DNA of 45,657 nucleotides from Micrococcales bacterium (GTDB lineage Bacteria; Actinomycetota; Actinomycetes; Actinomycetales; WQXJ01), in contig WQXJ01000015.1 in assembly GCA_009784895.1 (NCBI GenBank), positions 1 to 45,657 on the forward strand, given 5' to 3'. Every line of letters starts with the position of its first letter. The first letter of the stretch is position 1. The position numbers and the translations under genes are program-made. The notes under the pieces were generated by a model that saw only the letters and a list, made by a program, of their open reading frames with translations, was not told the DNA's origin and ran no database searches. Below, piece after piece: positions 25,127-34,788 of the stretch.

Positions 25127-25573
25127 TTAGACGTTAAACCCCAGGGCACGTAGCTGTTCGCGGCCATCCTCGCTGATCCGATCCGGCCCCCAGGGCGGTG
25201 TCCAAACCCAGTTGATAACGACGCTGGCAGCCATACCCTCCAGCGAGGCCGCAGCCTGGGATTCGATCATGTCGGTCAGCGGACAGGCGGCCGAGGTCAA
25301 GGTCATATCTACCCGCACATGGCCGTCCGGCTGGATGTCGACTCCGTAAAGCAGTCCCAGGTCTACCACGTTAATACCCAGTTCGGGGTCGATTACGTCG
25401 CGCAGGGCCTCGGCCACATCGTCTTCGGTTGGCAGGGCCGGGTTGTCCGATGCCGCCGCGGCGGCGGCCGCAGCTTGGCTCGCCCCGGCAGCCGGGCTGG
25501 CTTGGGCCAGGTCCACCGGTGGCGGCGCGGCAAAGGCCGGCGAGGTGAAGTCGGGGCCAGATGCACTGGTCAA
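25127..25573 (-). CDS. sufT: SufT-like Fe-S assembly factor (MIP18/DUF59 domain)
   Basis: A 148-residue protein. The MIP18 (DUF59) domain covers about residues 50-148 with DPELGINVVDLGLLYGV, the cysteine motif TSAACPLTDMI and the ending WTPPWGPDRISEDGREQLRALGF. An Ala-rich linker of about 45 residues precedes it. The family helps mature Fe-S proteins together with the SUF machinery. The TTG start overlaps the sufU stop (TTGA), so it is the last, translationally coupled gene of the suf operon. Confidence 0.9.
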   Translation of the reverse strand: MTSASGPDFTSPAFAAPPPVDLAQASPAAGASQAAAAAAAASDNPALPTEDDVAEALRDVIDPELGINVVDLGLLYGVDIQPDGHVRVDMTLTSAACPLTDMIESQAAASLEGMAASVVINWVWTPPWGPDRISEDGREQLRALGFNV

Positions 25574-26055
25574 GATTCGATCCCTTCTGGAACTTGGGCA
25601 GGGCTATTATCCCCCGCTCTGGCCTTAGCCAGGGCGTCTTTCAGGGCCATCCAGCCCAGTAAGGCGCATTTGATGCGCATTGGGTAAAGCGAGACACCCT
25701 CAAATGCCATGGCGTCACCCAGCAAGTCTTCGCAGTCAGAACTAACGCCCTGGCCACGCGAATGCATCAACTCGTTCATGGCCTCAGACAAAGTGTCAAC
25801 CTCAGGTAGAGCCTCACTCTTGGTCAGCTCGGTCATAATCGAGGTCGAAGCCATCGAGATAGCGCAACCCTGGCCGTCCCAGGTGACGGCGGCCAGCTGG
25901 TCGCCGTTGACTGACACTCGCAAGCGGACCCGGTCGCCACAAGTCGGGTTGACCTGAAATGACTCGCCATCAAATGACTCAGCCAAGCCGCGCCCGCGTG
26001 GGTAGCGGGCCTCGTCCATAATCAGCTGCTGGTAGAGCTGGTCCATCGCCACCAT
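25570..26055 (-). CDS. sufU: Fe-S cluster assembly sulfur-relay/scaffold protein SufU
   Basis: A 161-residue SufU. It receives sulfur from SufS through a zinc-bound cysteine site: C39 (NPTCGDRV), D41, C64 (GQGCAIS) and C130 (RIKCALLGW) are all present, with the extra cysteine C108 in SSDCEDLLGD. Length is normal. The start codon overlaps the sufS stop by one base; a second ATG at residue 4 (MDQLYQQL) better fits the family start and is equally possible. Confidence 0.95.
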   Translation of the reverse strand: MVAMDQLYQQLIMDEARYPRGRGLAESFDGESFQVNPTCGDRVRLRVSVNGDQLAAVTWDGQGCAISMASTSIMTELTKSEALPEVDTLSEAMNELMHSRGQGVSSDCEDLLGDAMAFEGVSLYPMRIKCALLGWMALKDALAKARAGDNSPAQVPEGIES

Positions 26056-27350
26056 CAGGCCACTCCAAAATAGGGCCGAACCTGAGCCAAGACTTCAAGG
26101 CAGCGGTCCAGTTCCTCAGTTGTGGTATAAACGCCAAGTGAGGCCCTGGTCGAGGCCGTCACGCCCAAGGCCCGGTGCAGCGGCTGGGCGCAATGGTGAC
26201 CCACCCGCACGGCCACGCCTTCTCCGTCAAGGTACTGGCCGGCATCGTGCGGATGAACCCCGGCAATCTCAAATGAGACCACGCCAATTCGCGCCGAAGT
26301 CTCGGTCGGTCCCAGCACCCGGATGCCATCGATCAAAGACAGGCCATCAAGCAGCCACCTGGTCAGTTCGGTCTCCCGGGCAGCGATCCGATCCAGCCCA
26401 ACCGACTGAAGCCACTTCAAAGCGGCAGCCCAACCAATGGCGGCACTGACCGGCGGCGTGCCGGACTCAAACCGGGCCGGCGGTGGCATGAAAGTGGCCT
26501 CCCGCATCGTCACAATCTCCACCATCGAGCCGCCAAAAGCACCCGGGGTCAGGGCCTCAAGAAGTTCGTAGCGCCCATAGAGTGCGCCAATCGCCATAGG
26601 CCCATACATTTTGTGACTGGAAACGGCGGCGAAATCGACCCCCAAGGCGGCCAGGTCAACCGGTTGGTGCGGCGCGGTTTGGGCGGCATCCAGCACCGTG
26701 AAGGCGCCCACGGCCTGGGCGGCGGCGGTTATGGGGGCGACATCGGCCACGGCCCCGGTGACATTTGAGGCATGGCCAAAGGCCACCACCTTGGTCCTCT
26801 CGGTGACGATCTGATCCAGGCCGGAGATGTCGATCCGGCCGTCCGGCCCAACTGGCAAATAGGCCAGCTCAGCCCCGGTCATGGCGGCCAGACGCTGCCA
26901 GGGCACCAAGTTTGAGTGGTGCTCGGCCTGGGTCACGACGATCCGGTCGCCTTGGCCAACCCTGGATGAGGCGTTCAGCGACCAGGCCAACAAGTTGATG
27001 GCGGCAGTGGTACCGGCGGTGAAGATGATTTCGTTGTCCCTGACCCCAAAGAAGGCGGCCGTCTGGGCCCGGGCAGCCTCGTAAAGCAAAGTGGCTTCTT
27101 CAGCAATGGCATGAGTGGCCCGGTGCACAGCGGCGTTATGTGAAGTGGCGAAATCATGCTGGGCGTCCAGGCCGGTTTTGACGCGTTGGGCGGTGGCAGC
27201 CGAATCGAGGTAGATCAGCCGGACGCCGCCGCGCACAGAGCGCGATAGTTCAGGAAACAGATGGCGCAGTTCCTCTACCTCGCCACCCGTCAGTGGGTCG
27301 GCGGGCTGGTCAGCCAGGCCCGCCGGCTGGGCGTCGCCATCAACGCGCAT
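26055..27350 (-). CDS. sufS: Cysteine desulfurase SufS
   Basis: A 431-residue PLP enzyme that takes sulfur from cysteine for Fe-S cluster assembly. The PLP lysine is K247 in SSHKMYGP and the catalytic cysteine is C387 in RVGHHCAQPLH, the type II (SufS) arrangement. TEAEHHSNLVPWQ-like sequence (VTQAEHHSNLVPWQ) and the LDAAQTAPHQ cofactor motif are intact. The first 30 residues are a non-conserved extension. It overlaps sufC by one base and sufU by one base. Confidence 0.96.
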   Translation of the reverse strand: MRVDGDAQPAGLADQPADPLTGGEVEELRHLFPELSRSVRGGVRLIYLDSAATAQRVKTGLDAQHDFATSHNAAVHRATHAIAEEATLLYEAARAQTAAFFGVRDNEIIFTAGTTAAINLLAWSLNASSRVGQGDRIVVTQAEHHSNLVPWQRLAAMTGAELAYLPVGPDGRIDISGLDQIVTERTKVVAFGHASNVTGAVADVAPITAAAQAVGAFTVLDAAQTAPHQPVDLAALGVDFAAVSSHKMYGPMAIGALYGRYELLEALTPGAFGGSMVEIVTMREATFMPPPARFESGTPPVSAAIGWAAALKWLQSVGLDRIAARETELTRWLLDGLSLIDGIRVLGPTETSARIGVVSFEIAGVHPHDAGQYLDGEGVAVRVGHHCAQPLHRALGVTASTRASLGVYTTTEELDRCLEVLAQVRPYFGVA

Positions 27351-28111
27351 TACTCACCAACCCCCCGAACAAAGCGGTCGTAGCCATGGTCTTCTAGCAC
27401 TGTGGCCAGGTCAGGGCCGCCCTGCTCGACCACCCGGCCTTGGACCAAAACATGAACGAACTGCGGTTTGATGTAGCGCAAGATTCGGGTGTAGTGGGTG
27501 ATCAGCATGATGCCGCAGCCGCTTGTGGCCTGAGCCCGGTTGACCCCCTCAGAAACGATCCTGAGCGCATCAACATCCAAACCGGAGTCGGTTTCATCCA
27601 GGACGGCGTATTTCGGTTCGAGCAACTCCATTTGCAGGATTTCCAGCCGCTTCTTCTCTCCACCGGAAAAGCCTTCGTTGACCGAGCGTTCAGAGAAGGA
27701 CCGGTCGAAGCGCAGTTCATCCATAGTTGAGCCAACCTGTTTGACCCAGGCTCTGAGCGGCGGCGGCCGGCCGGCCACGGCCGTTTTGGCTGTGCGCAGG
27801 AAGTTGGCTACCGAGACTCCAGGCACCTCGACCGGGTATTGCATGGCCAAAAACAGCCCGGCCCGAGCCCTCGCGTCGACCGGCACGGCCAGCAGGTCTT
27901 GTCCGTCCATGGTGACTTCGCCGCGGGTGACCTTGTAGCCGGGCCGGCCAGCCAAGGCGTAGGCCAGGGTCGACTTGCCTGAACCGTTTGGCCCCATAAT
28001 GGCGTGGGTTTGACCTGGTTCAACCTTCAGGCTCAGCCCGTTCAGAATAGGGATGTCGCCTTCGGCCGTCTCGACAGAGACGTGCAGGTCACGGATGTCA
28101 AGTGCTGTCAT
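27350..28111 (-). CDS. sufC: SUF complex ATPase SufC
   Basis: A 253-residue ABC-type ATPase that powers the SufBCD scaffold. Walker A is GPNGSGKST, the signature is FSGGEKKRLEILQM and Walker B is YAVLDETDSGLDVDAL, with the H-loop in LITHYTRIL; these forms are diagnostic of SufC. It overlaps the Rieske gene by ATGA and sufS by TAATG. Confidence 0.97.
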   Translation of the reverse strand: MTALDIRDLHVSVETAEGDIPILNGLSLKVEPGQTHAIMGPNGSGKSTLAYALAGRPGYKVTRGEVTMDGQDLLAVPVDARARAGLFLAMQYPVEVPGVSVANFLRTAKTAVAGRPPPLRAWVKQVGSTMDELRFDRSFSERSVNEGFSGGEKKRLEILQMELLEPKYAVLDETDSGLDVDALRIVSEGVNRAQATSGCGIMLITHYTRILRYIKPQFVHVLVQGRVVEQGGPDLATVLEDHGYDRFVRGVGE

Positions 28112-28515
28112 ACCTGGCCGCTTCCCGCACCACCACTTGGTTCGATTTCGAGGTAGACAACGTCATCTGCCACAACCACCTGGTAGGTCGCCACCGCCTC
28201 GGTGGCCGGGCCGGCTAGAACCCCGCCGGTGGCCAGGTCAAAACGGGCGCCGTGGCGTGGACATTCCAACTGGCAGTCTTCGACAAAACCTTCAGATAGA
28301 ACGGCCGGCCGGTGTGTGCACAAACCGCCAAGGCCATACCAGTCGCCGTCTTTAGTCTGGACCACGGTCACAGCCACTGTCCCGGGCGGGCTTTCTTCAC
28401 TGGCCGGGCCAATCACCAAAGGTGGTTCGCCGGCCGCCCGGCCCAGCCGGATTTGAAACCCCATGACCTGGCCAGGGGGGATTTGGTTGGTGGTTCCAAC
28501 TCGCACACGGGTCAT
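28108..28515 (-). CDS. Rieske [2Fe-2S] ferredoxin of the suf operon
   Basis: A 135-residue Rieske-type protein with ligands C66-x-H68 (CTHRP) and C85-xx-H88 (CPRHG) at standard spacing, like the small ferredoxin subunits of dioxygenases. Actinobacterial suf operons commonly carry such a gene between sufD and sufC; it is thought to supply electrons or to be an early client, but its exact role is not settled. Overlaps of 1 and 4 nt with its neighbours show tight coupling. Confidence 0.93.
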   Translation of the reverse strand: MTRVRVGTTNQIPPGQVMGFQIRLGRAAGEPPLVIGPASEESPPGTVAVTVVQTKDGDWYGLGGLCTHRPAVLSEGFVEDCQLECPRHGARFDLATGGVLAGPATEAVATYQVVVADDVVYLEIEPSGGAGSGQV

Positions 28516-29684
28516 CAGGTCTGTCCTCCTGGTTGTAGTTTGCGGTCAGTCAGTTCGAGCAAGTCTTGTTCAAGTCCGGGCAGGTCGAGGCGGCCAATCA
28601 GCTCGGCGAAAAACGCCCGTACCACCATTGAGCGGGCCTCACCAGCGCTAATCCCCCGGCTCATCAAGTAAAACAGCTGCTCAGCGTCGAATTGACCGGT
28701 GGCGCTGGCATGACCGGCGCCTTCAATCTTCCCGGTCAGGATTTCCAGATTGGGCACCGAATCCGCCCTGGCCCCCTTGGCCAGCACCAGGTTCCGGTTT
28801 TCCTGGTAGGTGTCGGTGCCGGTGGCCTGGGCCCGTATGACAACGTCGCCAACCCAGACCGAGCGGGCGGTTGGTTCAAGTAAGGCGCCTTTGTAGGTGG
28901 CGCGCGAGACGCAGTCAGGAGCCTGGTGGTCAATCAGCAGCTGGGCTTCGTGATGCTGGCCAGCGCCGGTCAGGTTGATGCCGTCGAGTTCAAGCTGTGC
29001 GCCCTGGCCGGCCAAGGCGGCTTGCACGGTTGATCTGATCAGCCCGCCGCCGGCGTTGACCAGGATATGGCGCAGCTTGGCGCCGGGCCCCAAGACCAGG
29101 CGGTGGGCGCTGTGGTGGGCGGCCGGTGCCGTGTCCCCGGCCTGGCAGCTGCCGCCGTCCCAGTTGTGGATTGCCGCCAGGGTCAGCTCGGCCGCTTCGT
29201 CGACCACAACCTCGACGGTCTGGTTCAACCGGCCTTGGCCTTTGTGGTCCAGCACCAACTTGGTCTTTGATCCGGCCTTGGCGTGGATCACCAGATGGCT
29301 GACCGCCACCTCTCCCTGGTTGGCCAAGACAAGGCGCCCTGTGGCGGCTTGGTCGCTGCTGCCCTCCAGTGTGATCAGATCAACGGCACCGGCTTGAACC
29401 CAAGCCAAAGCCGCCACCTGGTCGATTGGCGGCGGAGCCAAACCAACCTGCCCATGCGCCTGGGTGACCTTGGCGTAGCTGAGGTGAGGGCCGGCATCGG
29501 CCAAAAGCAAATCCGGCGCCGGCGTCCAAGGCCCATCGAGTAGCGGGGCCAGGCGGCCCAAGGGACAAAAGCGCCAGGCCTCTTCCCTGCTGCTGGGGCG
29601 GGCAAAGGCAGCCGGGTCATAACTGGCCAGGCGCTCGGCCCGGTGTTTGGGTGGAGCCAGGACCGGTCCGGCTGTGGCTGTCAT
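28515..29684 (-). CDS. sufD: Fe-S assembly scaffold component SufD
   Basis: A 389-residue SufD. The right-handed beta-helix core with GAxLELDGINLTGAGQHHEAQ and the C-terminal helix SRGISAGEARSMVVRAFFAEL match the SufB/SufD family. It pairs with SufB in the SufBC2D scaffold. Its ATG follows the sufB stop with no gap. The N-terminal third is variable as usual. Confidence 0.94.
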   Translation of the reverse strand: MTATAGPVLAPPKHRAERLASYDPAAFARPSSREEAWRFCPLGRLAPLLDGPWTPAPDLLLADAGPHLSYAKVTQAHGQVGLAPPPIDQVAALAWVQAGAVDLITLEGSSDQAATGRLVLANQGEVAVSHLVIHAKAGSKTKLVLDHKGQGRLNQTVEVVVDEAAELTLAAIHNWDGGSCQAGDTAPAAHHSAHRLVLGPGAKLRHILVNAGGGLIRSTVQAALAGQGAQLELDGINLTGAGQHHEAQLLIDHQAPDCVSRATYKGALLEPTARSVWVGDVVIRAQATGTDTYQENRNLVLAKGARADSVPNLEILTGKIEGAGHASATGQFDAEQLFYLMSRGISAGEARSMVVRAFFAELIGRLDLPGLEQDLLELTDRKLQPGGQT

Positions 29685-31097
29685 CTAGCCCACCGATCCT
29701 TCCATCTGCAATTCGATCAGGCGGTTGAGCTCAAGGGCGTATTCCATGGGCAGTTCGCGCGCCACTGGCTCGATAAAGCCGCGCACCATCATGGCCATGG
29801 CCTCGACTTCCGGCAAGCCGCGTGACATCAGGTAGAACAGCTGATCTTGGCTGACCCGCGAGACGGTGGCTTCGTGGCCCATGGTGACATCTTCTTCGCC
29901 CACGTCAACATAGGGATAGGTGTCGGTTTGGGAAATGTCATCGACCAGCAGGGCGTCGCAAACGACCGAGCTTTTGGCCTGGTGGGCGCCAGCCTGCATT
30001 TCGATCAGGCCGCGAAACGAGGTCCGCCCGCCGCCGCGCGAAATCGACTTCGACACCACCGAACTGGAGGTCTTGGGCGCGGCGTGGATCATTTTGGCGC
30101 CGGTGTCCTGGTGCTGTTTCTGGCCAGCGAAAGCGATTGACAAGGTCTCGCCGCGGGCGCCTTCACCGGCCAAGACGCAGGCCGGGTATTTCATCGACGT
30201 CTTCGAGCCGATGTTGCCGTCAACCCACTCCATGACGCCGTGGGCCTCGACCCGGGTGCGTTTGGTCACCAGGTTGTATACGTTGGTGGACCAGTTTTGG
30301 ATGGTGGTGTAGCGGACGCGGGCGTTTTTGCCCACCAGGATCTCGACCACGGCCGAATGCAGCGAATCGGTTTTGTAGATCGGGGCAGTGCAGCCTTCGA
30401 CGTAATGAACCTGCGAACCTTCATCGGCAATGATCAAGGTGCGCTCGAACTGGCCCATGTTCTCAGTGTTGATCCGGAAGTAGGCCTGGAGAGGGATTCT
30501 GACGTGGACGCCGGGCGGGACGTAGATGAACGATCCGCCGGACCAGACCGCAGTGTTGAGGGCAGCGAACTTGTTATCGCTGGGCGGGACAATAGTGCCA
30601 AAGTACTGCTTGAAGGTGTCCTCGTGTTCCTTCAAGGCGGTGTCGGTGTCAAGGAAAACGACGCCTTGTTCCTCCAGGTCATCACGGATCTGGTGGTAAA
30701 CCACTTCCGATTCGTATTGGGCCGCCACGCCGGCAACTAGCCGCTGCTTTTCTGCCTCTGGGATACCCAGCCGGTCGTAGGTGCGTTTGATTTCTTCCGG
30801 CAGGTCCTCCCAGCTGGTGGCCGGCCGGTCGACCGGCCTGACGTAGTACTTCATCGAGTCGAAGTCGATTTTGGTCAGGTCGGCGCCCCAGTTTGGTAGC
30901 GCCTTGCGTTCGAAGATCTTCAGGGCTTTGAGCCTGGTTTGCAGCATCCATTCAGGCTCTTGCTTGATGGCGCTGATCTCTTCGACCACGGCTTGGGTCA
31001 AGCCGCGCCTGGCACTCTCACCGGCGGTGTCCTTGTCGCGCCAGCCGTAGGCGTACTGCCCCAGTGACTCTAGGTTCTGATCCTGGCTGGAAGTCAT
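29685..31097 (-). CDS. sufB: Fe-S assembly scaffold component SufB
   Basis: A 470-residue SufB of normal length. Diagnostic blocks are [20 protein letters not shown] ([18 protein letters not shown]), [30 protein letters not shown] and the C-terminal [19 protein letters not shown]. The cysteine in EGCTAPIY is part of the sulfur-transfer tunnel known for SufB. Its start overlaps sufR by ATGA, so repressor and scaffold are co-translated. Confidence 0.97.
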   Translation of the reverse strand: MTSSQDQNLESLGQYAYGWRDKDTAGESARRGLTQAVVEEISAIKQEPEWMLQTRLKALKIFERKALPNWGADLTKIDFDSMKYYVRPVDRPATSWEDLPEEIKRTYDRLGIPEAEKQRLVAGVAAQYESEVVYHQIRDDLEEQGVVFLDTDTALKEHEDTFKQYFGTIVPPSDNKFAALNTAVWSGGSFIYVPPGVHVRIPLQAYFRINTENMGQFERTLIIADEGSQVHYVEGCTAPIYKTDSLHSAVVEILVGKNARVRYTTIQNWSTNVYNLVTKRTRVEAHGVMEWVDGNIGSKTSMKYPACVLAGEGARGETLSIAFAGQKQHQDTGAKMIHAAPKTSSSVVSKSISRGGGRTSFRGLIEMQAGAHQAKSSVVCDALLVDDISQTDTYPYVDVGEEDVTMGHEATVSRVSQDQLFYLMSRGLPEVEAMAMMVRGFIEPVARELPMEYALELNRLIELQMEGSVG

Positions 31098-31807
31098 TCC
31101 CCAACCTGGGCCGAGATACAGGCGCCGGTTGTGTCAAGCGGCACACAGGTGGTGCAAACGTGGTGGCCGTCAGCCAGGGTTGCCAATCGTTGGACGTGCA
31201 CGCCTAGCAGTTCGCCGATGGCGCTGGTCTCGGCCTGGCAAATCTCGGGATAGGCCTCGGCCACTTGGTGTACCGGGCAGTGACCCTGGCATAGCTGCAC
31301 CGCGAAACCGCCTGGTCCTGGACGTACCGTGGCAGCAAAACCATCTTCGTTCAAAGCCCGGGCCAGGGCGTTGGCCCTGGCCTCCGGGTCAACTCCGGCT
31401 TGTTCGACCCTGGTGGCGTAACGGTCAACCAGCACGCCGGCCCGGTGCCGGGCGAAGCCTTTGGTTGCCTCTGGGCCAACCAGGTTCGCTAAGTAGCTCA
31501 GCGCGTCAACAGCTAGTGAGTGGGCCTCGGAAACCTGCTCCCGGTGGGCGGCGTTGGTGGCGACAAAATACCTGGCGGGGCGGCCGCGGCCGCGACCGGT
31601 GGTGGAGATCTGGTGCTCTTCGATCAGGTTCCTGGATTCCAGCACAGATAAGTGACGGCGAACACCGGCCTGGGCCAGTCCCAGGGCCTGAGCAATGCCA
31701 CCGGTGGTGATTGGGCCGCGGCGCAAGACCAGCTGCAGCACGGCGTCCCTAGTGGGGTGGTCTCCGTCCAGGCTGGGGGCTCCAACTATTTCTTGAGCCA
31801 ACGACAC
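31094..31807 (-). CDS. sufR: SufR-type Fe-S-sensing repressor of the suf operon
   Basis: A 237-residue ArsR/DeoR-like regulator. A winged helix at about residues 20-65 ([19 protein letters not shown]) and the wing GRGRPARYF are followed by a dimer domain. A cysteine-rich tail has C173, C177, C190, C218, C221 and C230, which can hold an Fe-S cluster as in known SufR proteins. When the cluster is lost, repression of suf is relieved. I prefer GTG 31807, with AAAGGGG 8 nt upstream, over the longer ATG start at 31855 whose extra residues look non-conserved. Confidence 0.9.
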   Translation of the reverse strand: MSLAQEIVGAPSLDGDHPTRDAVLQLVLRRGPITTGGIAQALGLAQAGVRRHLSVLESRNLIEEHQISTTGRGRGRPARYFVATNAAHREQVSEAHSLAVDALSYLANLVGPEATKGFARHRAGVLVDRYATRVEQAGVDPEARANALARALNEDGFAATVRPGPGGFAVQLCQGHCPVHQVAEAYPEICQAETSAIGELLGVHVQRLATLADGHHVCTTCVPLDTTGACISAQVGE

Positions 31808-31856
31808 CGGCCGCCCCTTTCCCAATGCGCAACAAGTCTGTGACGAAAACCTCATC

Positions 31857-31886
31857 AGCCTACAAGGTGATTCAGCTCAAAGCCAA
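31857..31886 (-). promoter_or_regulatory. Candidate sufR/suf operon promoter
   Basis: On the minus strand TTGGCT (-35, 31886-31881) and TAGGCT (-10, 31862-31857) are separated by 18 nt. Transcription would start near 31850, about 43 nt before the preferred GTG of sufR. SufR would be expected to bind here, but I could not identify a convincing inverted repeat. Confidence 0.4.
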
Positions 31887-31962
31887 TCAACCGGGCCCAA
31901 GTGTCAGCAACTGGATCATCCCCGGGCCCCTGGGCCCTATTCGGTTCCGCCAGGTTGCCAGC

Positions 31963-32128
31963 ATGCCAAAGCTCAACCTCGCGAGAAAACTGCCTCTAAC
32001 CTGCTCCTTTGCAGCCAGACCGAGCTTTCGATGACTTGCTATTCAGGCCAGGTCCGCATCTGCGAATTTGGCTCCATGCCAAAGCTCAACCTCGCGACAA
32101 AACTGCCTCTAACCTGCTCCTTTGCAGC
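31963..32128 (+). repeat. Two-copy intergenic repeat with the 21-bp core
   Basis: Cores at 31963-31983 and 32076-32096 are each followed by the same 30 bases or so (ending CTAACCTGCTCCTTTGCAGC) before the copies diverge. The copies are 113 bp apart. They share only the core with the arrays near tyrS and pyrG, so the core is the conserved unit and the flank is local. Confidence 0.85.
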
Positions 32129-32155
32129 GAGTCCGAGGTATTGCAGGAAAGAGTC

Positions 32156-32229
32156 TAGGCCGGGGGCAGGGCGTCGAAGCCAGCGGAGTCCCTAGGACGG
32201 GGGCAGGGCGTCGAAGCCGGCGGTGTCCC
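32156..32229 (-). repeat. Tandem duplicate of the Nudix gene 3' end
   Basis: The 37 bp around the Nudix stop (32193-32229, encoding the final [11 protein letters not shown]) recur with few changes immediately downstream at 32156-32192. The inner copy is the true gene end; the outer copy is a non-coding remnant. A similar gene-end duplication is seen near 23130. Confidence 0.75.
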
Positions 32230-32896
32230 TGGCCCGGACGGCCGCCAGTAAGCCCACCACGGCCGTGGGCGAACGCAGGGCACCGGACATGACTAGGGCG
32301 CAGGCCTGATCCAGATCCAGCCAGACAGGCACCAGATCGGCCTCTTCATCGACCCGCTCATGCCGCTCAGCCGCTGGAACCTCGGCCAGGTCGCGCGCCA
32401 GGAAAACGTGAATGACCTCGTCCGTGCCGCCGGGTGTGGAGTTGAATGTCAACAGGTGGCGCCAGTCCCCCGCCATCAGGTCAGCCTCTTCGGCCAGTTC
32501 GCGTTTGGCGGCTTCTATGACCGGCTCGCCCACCTCGTCCAGTAGGCCGGCCGGCGGCTCAAATAGCTCGGCGCGAACCGGGTGTCGGTATTGCCGCTGC
32601 AGCAGCACCTGGCCGGCGGCGTTCAGGGCAATCACAGCGGCGGCACCAGGGTGACGCATGTACTCCCGGCGCACCTCTTGGCCGGAAGGCAAGGCCACGA
32701 CATCGGCCACGATGTCCCAAATCCGCCCGGCAAAAACGGTCTCGCTATCCCTGACAGGATGACTTACCGGCAGGTCGTGAACGCCTTCAGCCCCCGGGTT
32801 GTGCACGCCTTCGCCGTCCAGGCCCAAATCGGCATCGGCGCCCAGGTTGGCGCCCGCGGTCAGGGCCCCAACAAAGGCCTTGGCCCGGTCTTTCAC
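32192..32896 (-). CDS. Nudix hydrolase, ADP-ribose pyrophosphatase type
   Basis: A 234-residue Nudix protein. The Nudix helix is present as [18 protein letters not shown], with the catalytic REL-EE glutamates, preceded by the ADP-ribose pyrophosphatase motif [11 protein letters not shown]. This family splits ADP-ribose to AMP and ribose phosphate. It directly follows pyrG as in mycobacteria (Rv1700 type). The start is GTG 32896, which overlaps the pyrG stop (GTGA); a longer frame to 33055 lies inside pyrG and is rejected. Residues 10-40 ([20 protein letters not shown]) are a non-conserved acidic linker. Confidence 0.9.
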   Translation of the reverse strand: MKDRAKAFVGALTAGANLGADADLGLDGEGVHNPGAEGVHDLPVSHPVRDSETVFAGRIWDIVADVVALPSGQEVRREYMRHPGAAAVIALNAAGQVLLQRQYRHPVRAELFEPPAGLLDEVGEPVIEAAKRELAEEADLMAGDWRHLLTFNSTPGGTDEVIHVFLARDLAEVPAAERHERVDEEADLVPVWLDLDQACALVMSGALRSPTAVVGLLAAVRARDTAGFDALPPS

Positions 32897-34581
32897 GCCT
32901 CGACCTCGAGCAGGCGGCCTTCCGATTGCCTGGCCAAGGCGGCACCGATCAGCCCGGCGAAGAGCGGGTGCGGTTTGGTGGGGCGGGATTTGAATTCCGG
33001 ATGGGCCTGGGTGCCAACGTAATAGGGATGCATGGACGTCTCCAGTTCGACGCATTCAACCAGTTGGCCGTCCGGTGAGGTACCGGAGATGCGCAGGCCG
33101 GCTTCGCTGAGCCGGTCGCGGTAGGCGTTGGCCACCTCATAGCGGTGGCGGTGGCGCTCGTCGACCCGAAGCGTGCCGTAGGCGTAGGCCACTAGCGAAT
33201 CGGCCACCAGGGTGGCCGGGTAGGAACCCAAACGCATCGAACCACCCAAATCGCCATTCCCGTTGACGACCAGTTCTTGTTCAGCCATTGTGGCGACCAC
33301 CGGATGAGGTGTCTCCGGGTCGAACTCGCTGGATGAGGCACCTTCCAGACCCAAGACGTTGCGGGCGAATTCGATCACCATGCATTGCAGGCCTAGGCAC
33401 AAACCCAGGGTGGGGATGCCGTTTTCGCGGGCGACTTTCAGTGCACCAACTTTGCCGTCAATCCCTCTGATGCCAAAACCGCCTGGCACCACGACGGCGT
33501 CAACGTCAGCCAGGAGCTGGCGAGCGGTAGCCGGGTTGTCGCATTCGTCGCTCTGGACCCAACGCAGGTTGACTTTGGCGCTGCGTTGGATACCTCCGGC
33601 CCGCAGGGCCTCTGTCACCGACAAGTAGGCGTCCGGCAGATCGACGTATTTGCCCACCAGAGCCACGGTCAGCTCATGCGACGGATTGTGAACCCGGTCC
33701 AGCAACTGGCCCCAATCGGTCCAGTCGACATCGCGGAACGGCAGTTGCAGCCTTTGGACCACATAGGCGTCCAGGCCACCGGTGTGCAGCACCTTCGGAA
33801 TGTCGTAGATCGAGGCAGCGTCCTCACAAGTGACCACGGCGGCCACGTCAACGTCGCACATCAAGGCGATTTTCCGTTTGATCGATTCCGGCAAGTCGCG
33901 GTCCGCCCGGCAAACTATGGCGTCTGGTTGGATGCCGATAGAGCGCAGCGCCGCCACCGAATGCTGGGTTGGTTTGGTCTTGAGCTCCTGCGAGGGCCCA
34001 ATGAACGGCACCAGCGAGACATGGCAGAAGAAGCAGTTGTCGCGCCCCAGGTCCTGGCGGACCTGGCGGGCGGCCTCCAAGAAGGGCAGTGATTCGATGT
34101 CGCCGACTGTGCCGCCAATCTCGGTGATGACCACATCGACCTGGTCGGTGGCCTGGGCCCGCATCCGGGCTTTGATCTCATCGGTGATATGCGGGATGAC
34201 CTGGACAGTGTCCCCTAGGTACTCGCCTTGGCGTTCCTTGGCGATGACTTTCGAATAGATCTGACCAGTGGTGACGTTGGCGCCGGCGTCCAGGGCCGTG
34301 TCTAAGAAACGCTCGTAGTGGCCAATGTCGAGGTCGGTTTCCGCCCCGTCGTCTGTCACGAAAACCTCACCGTGCTGGAAGGGGTTCATGGTGCCTGGAT
34401 CGACGTTGAGGTAGGGGTCGAGCTTTTGCATTACTACGCGCAAACCGCGCGAGCGCAGCAGTTGGCCCAGTGACGATGCAGTTAGGCCCTTGCCTAGGGA
34501 GGAGGCCACACCCCCGGTGACGAAAATCTGCCTGACGACGGTGGGCGCCTCATCGGCGCGCAAGCTGGCGCGTTGTTCCAC
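32893..34581 (-). CDS. pyrG: CTP synthase
   Basis: A 562-residue enzyme that aminates UTP to CTP with glutamine nitrogen. The synthetase domain starts [20 protein letters not shown] (P-loop) with [20 protein letters not shown]. The class I glutaminase domain has GGFGIRG, the nucleophile cysteine in [11 protein letters not shown], and a His-Pro-Glu triad end in [11 protein letters not shown]. The GTG start has GGAGG only 3 nt away and a TAGACT hexamer 8 nt upstream, so a very short leader is possible. Coupled to the Nudix gene. Confidence 0.97.
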   Translation of the reverse strand: MEQRASLRADEAPTVVRQIFVTGGVASSLGKGLTASSLGQLLRSRGLRVVMQKLDPYLNVDPGTMNPFQHGEVFVTDDGAETDLDIGHYERFLDTALDAGANVTTGQIYSKVIAKERQGEYLGDTVQVIPHITDEIKARMRAQATDQVDVVITEIGGTVGDIESLPFLEAARQVRQDLGRDNCFFCHVSLVPFIGPSQELKTKPTQHSVAALRSIGIQPDAIVCRADRDLPESIKRKIALMCDVDVAAVVTCEDAASIYDIPKVLHTGGLDAYVVQRLQLPFRDVDWTDWGQLLDRVHNPSHELTVALVGKYVDLPDAYLSVTEALRAGGIQRSAKVNLRWVQSDECDNPATARQLLADVDAVVVPGGFGIRGIDGKVGALKVARENGIPTLGLCLGLQCMVIEFARNVLGLEGASSSEFDPETPHPVVATMAEQELVVNGNGDLGGSMRLGSYPATLVADSLVAYAYGTLRVDERHRHRYEVANAYRDRLSEAGLRISGTSPDGQLVECVELETSMHPYYVGTQAHPEFKSRPTKPHPLFAGLIGAALARQSEGRLLEVEA

Positions 34582-34685
34582 GGGCCTCCAGTCTACTGGC
34601 GGTAGCGGGTTGGCCTTGTCAACACGCCCAGGCCGGGCCGGCTTGTCATCCCCTCTGCCCGATGCCGCCTCCCGCCCCGGCCCTC

Positions 34686-34753
34686 ATGCCAAAGCTCAAC
34701 CTCGCGGTAACGGGGCTGGTCAGGGGTGGTTTATGCCAAAGCTCAACCTCGCG
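34686..34753 (+). repeat. Two 21-bp core elements between murJ and pyrG
   Basis: Cores at 34686-34706 and 34733-34753, both with AAC as the variable triplet, lie 47 bp apart in the 207-bp interval between murJ and pyrG. The second is 35 bp downstream of the murJ stop. Confidence 0.85.
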
Positions 34754-34788
34754 GCCAATAGCGGCGCAAAGCCGGTGGCAGATTGCGC

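Larger units (their letters stand above)
31808..32191. other. suf leader and repeat-bearing interval
   Basis: This interval of 384 bp separates the Nudix gene from sufR. It contains the suf promoter region, two copies of a repeat with the 21-bp core, and a tandem duplicate of the Nudix 3' end. No open frame here looks coding. Confidence 0.55.

Noticed and set aside
32192..33055. Longer Nudix start within pyrG
   Set aside because: The extra 53 residues are a shadow of the pyrG 3' end; GTG 32896 gives the normal 4-nt GTGA overlap and the usual domain start.
31963..34753. Intergenic cores as MPKLNLA micropeptide genes
   Set aside because: The ATG has no ribosome site or -10 at a leaderless distance, the frames after the core differ at each locus, and the core is conserved as DNA in a different frame in the TPR gene.
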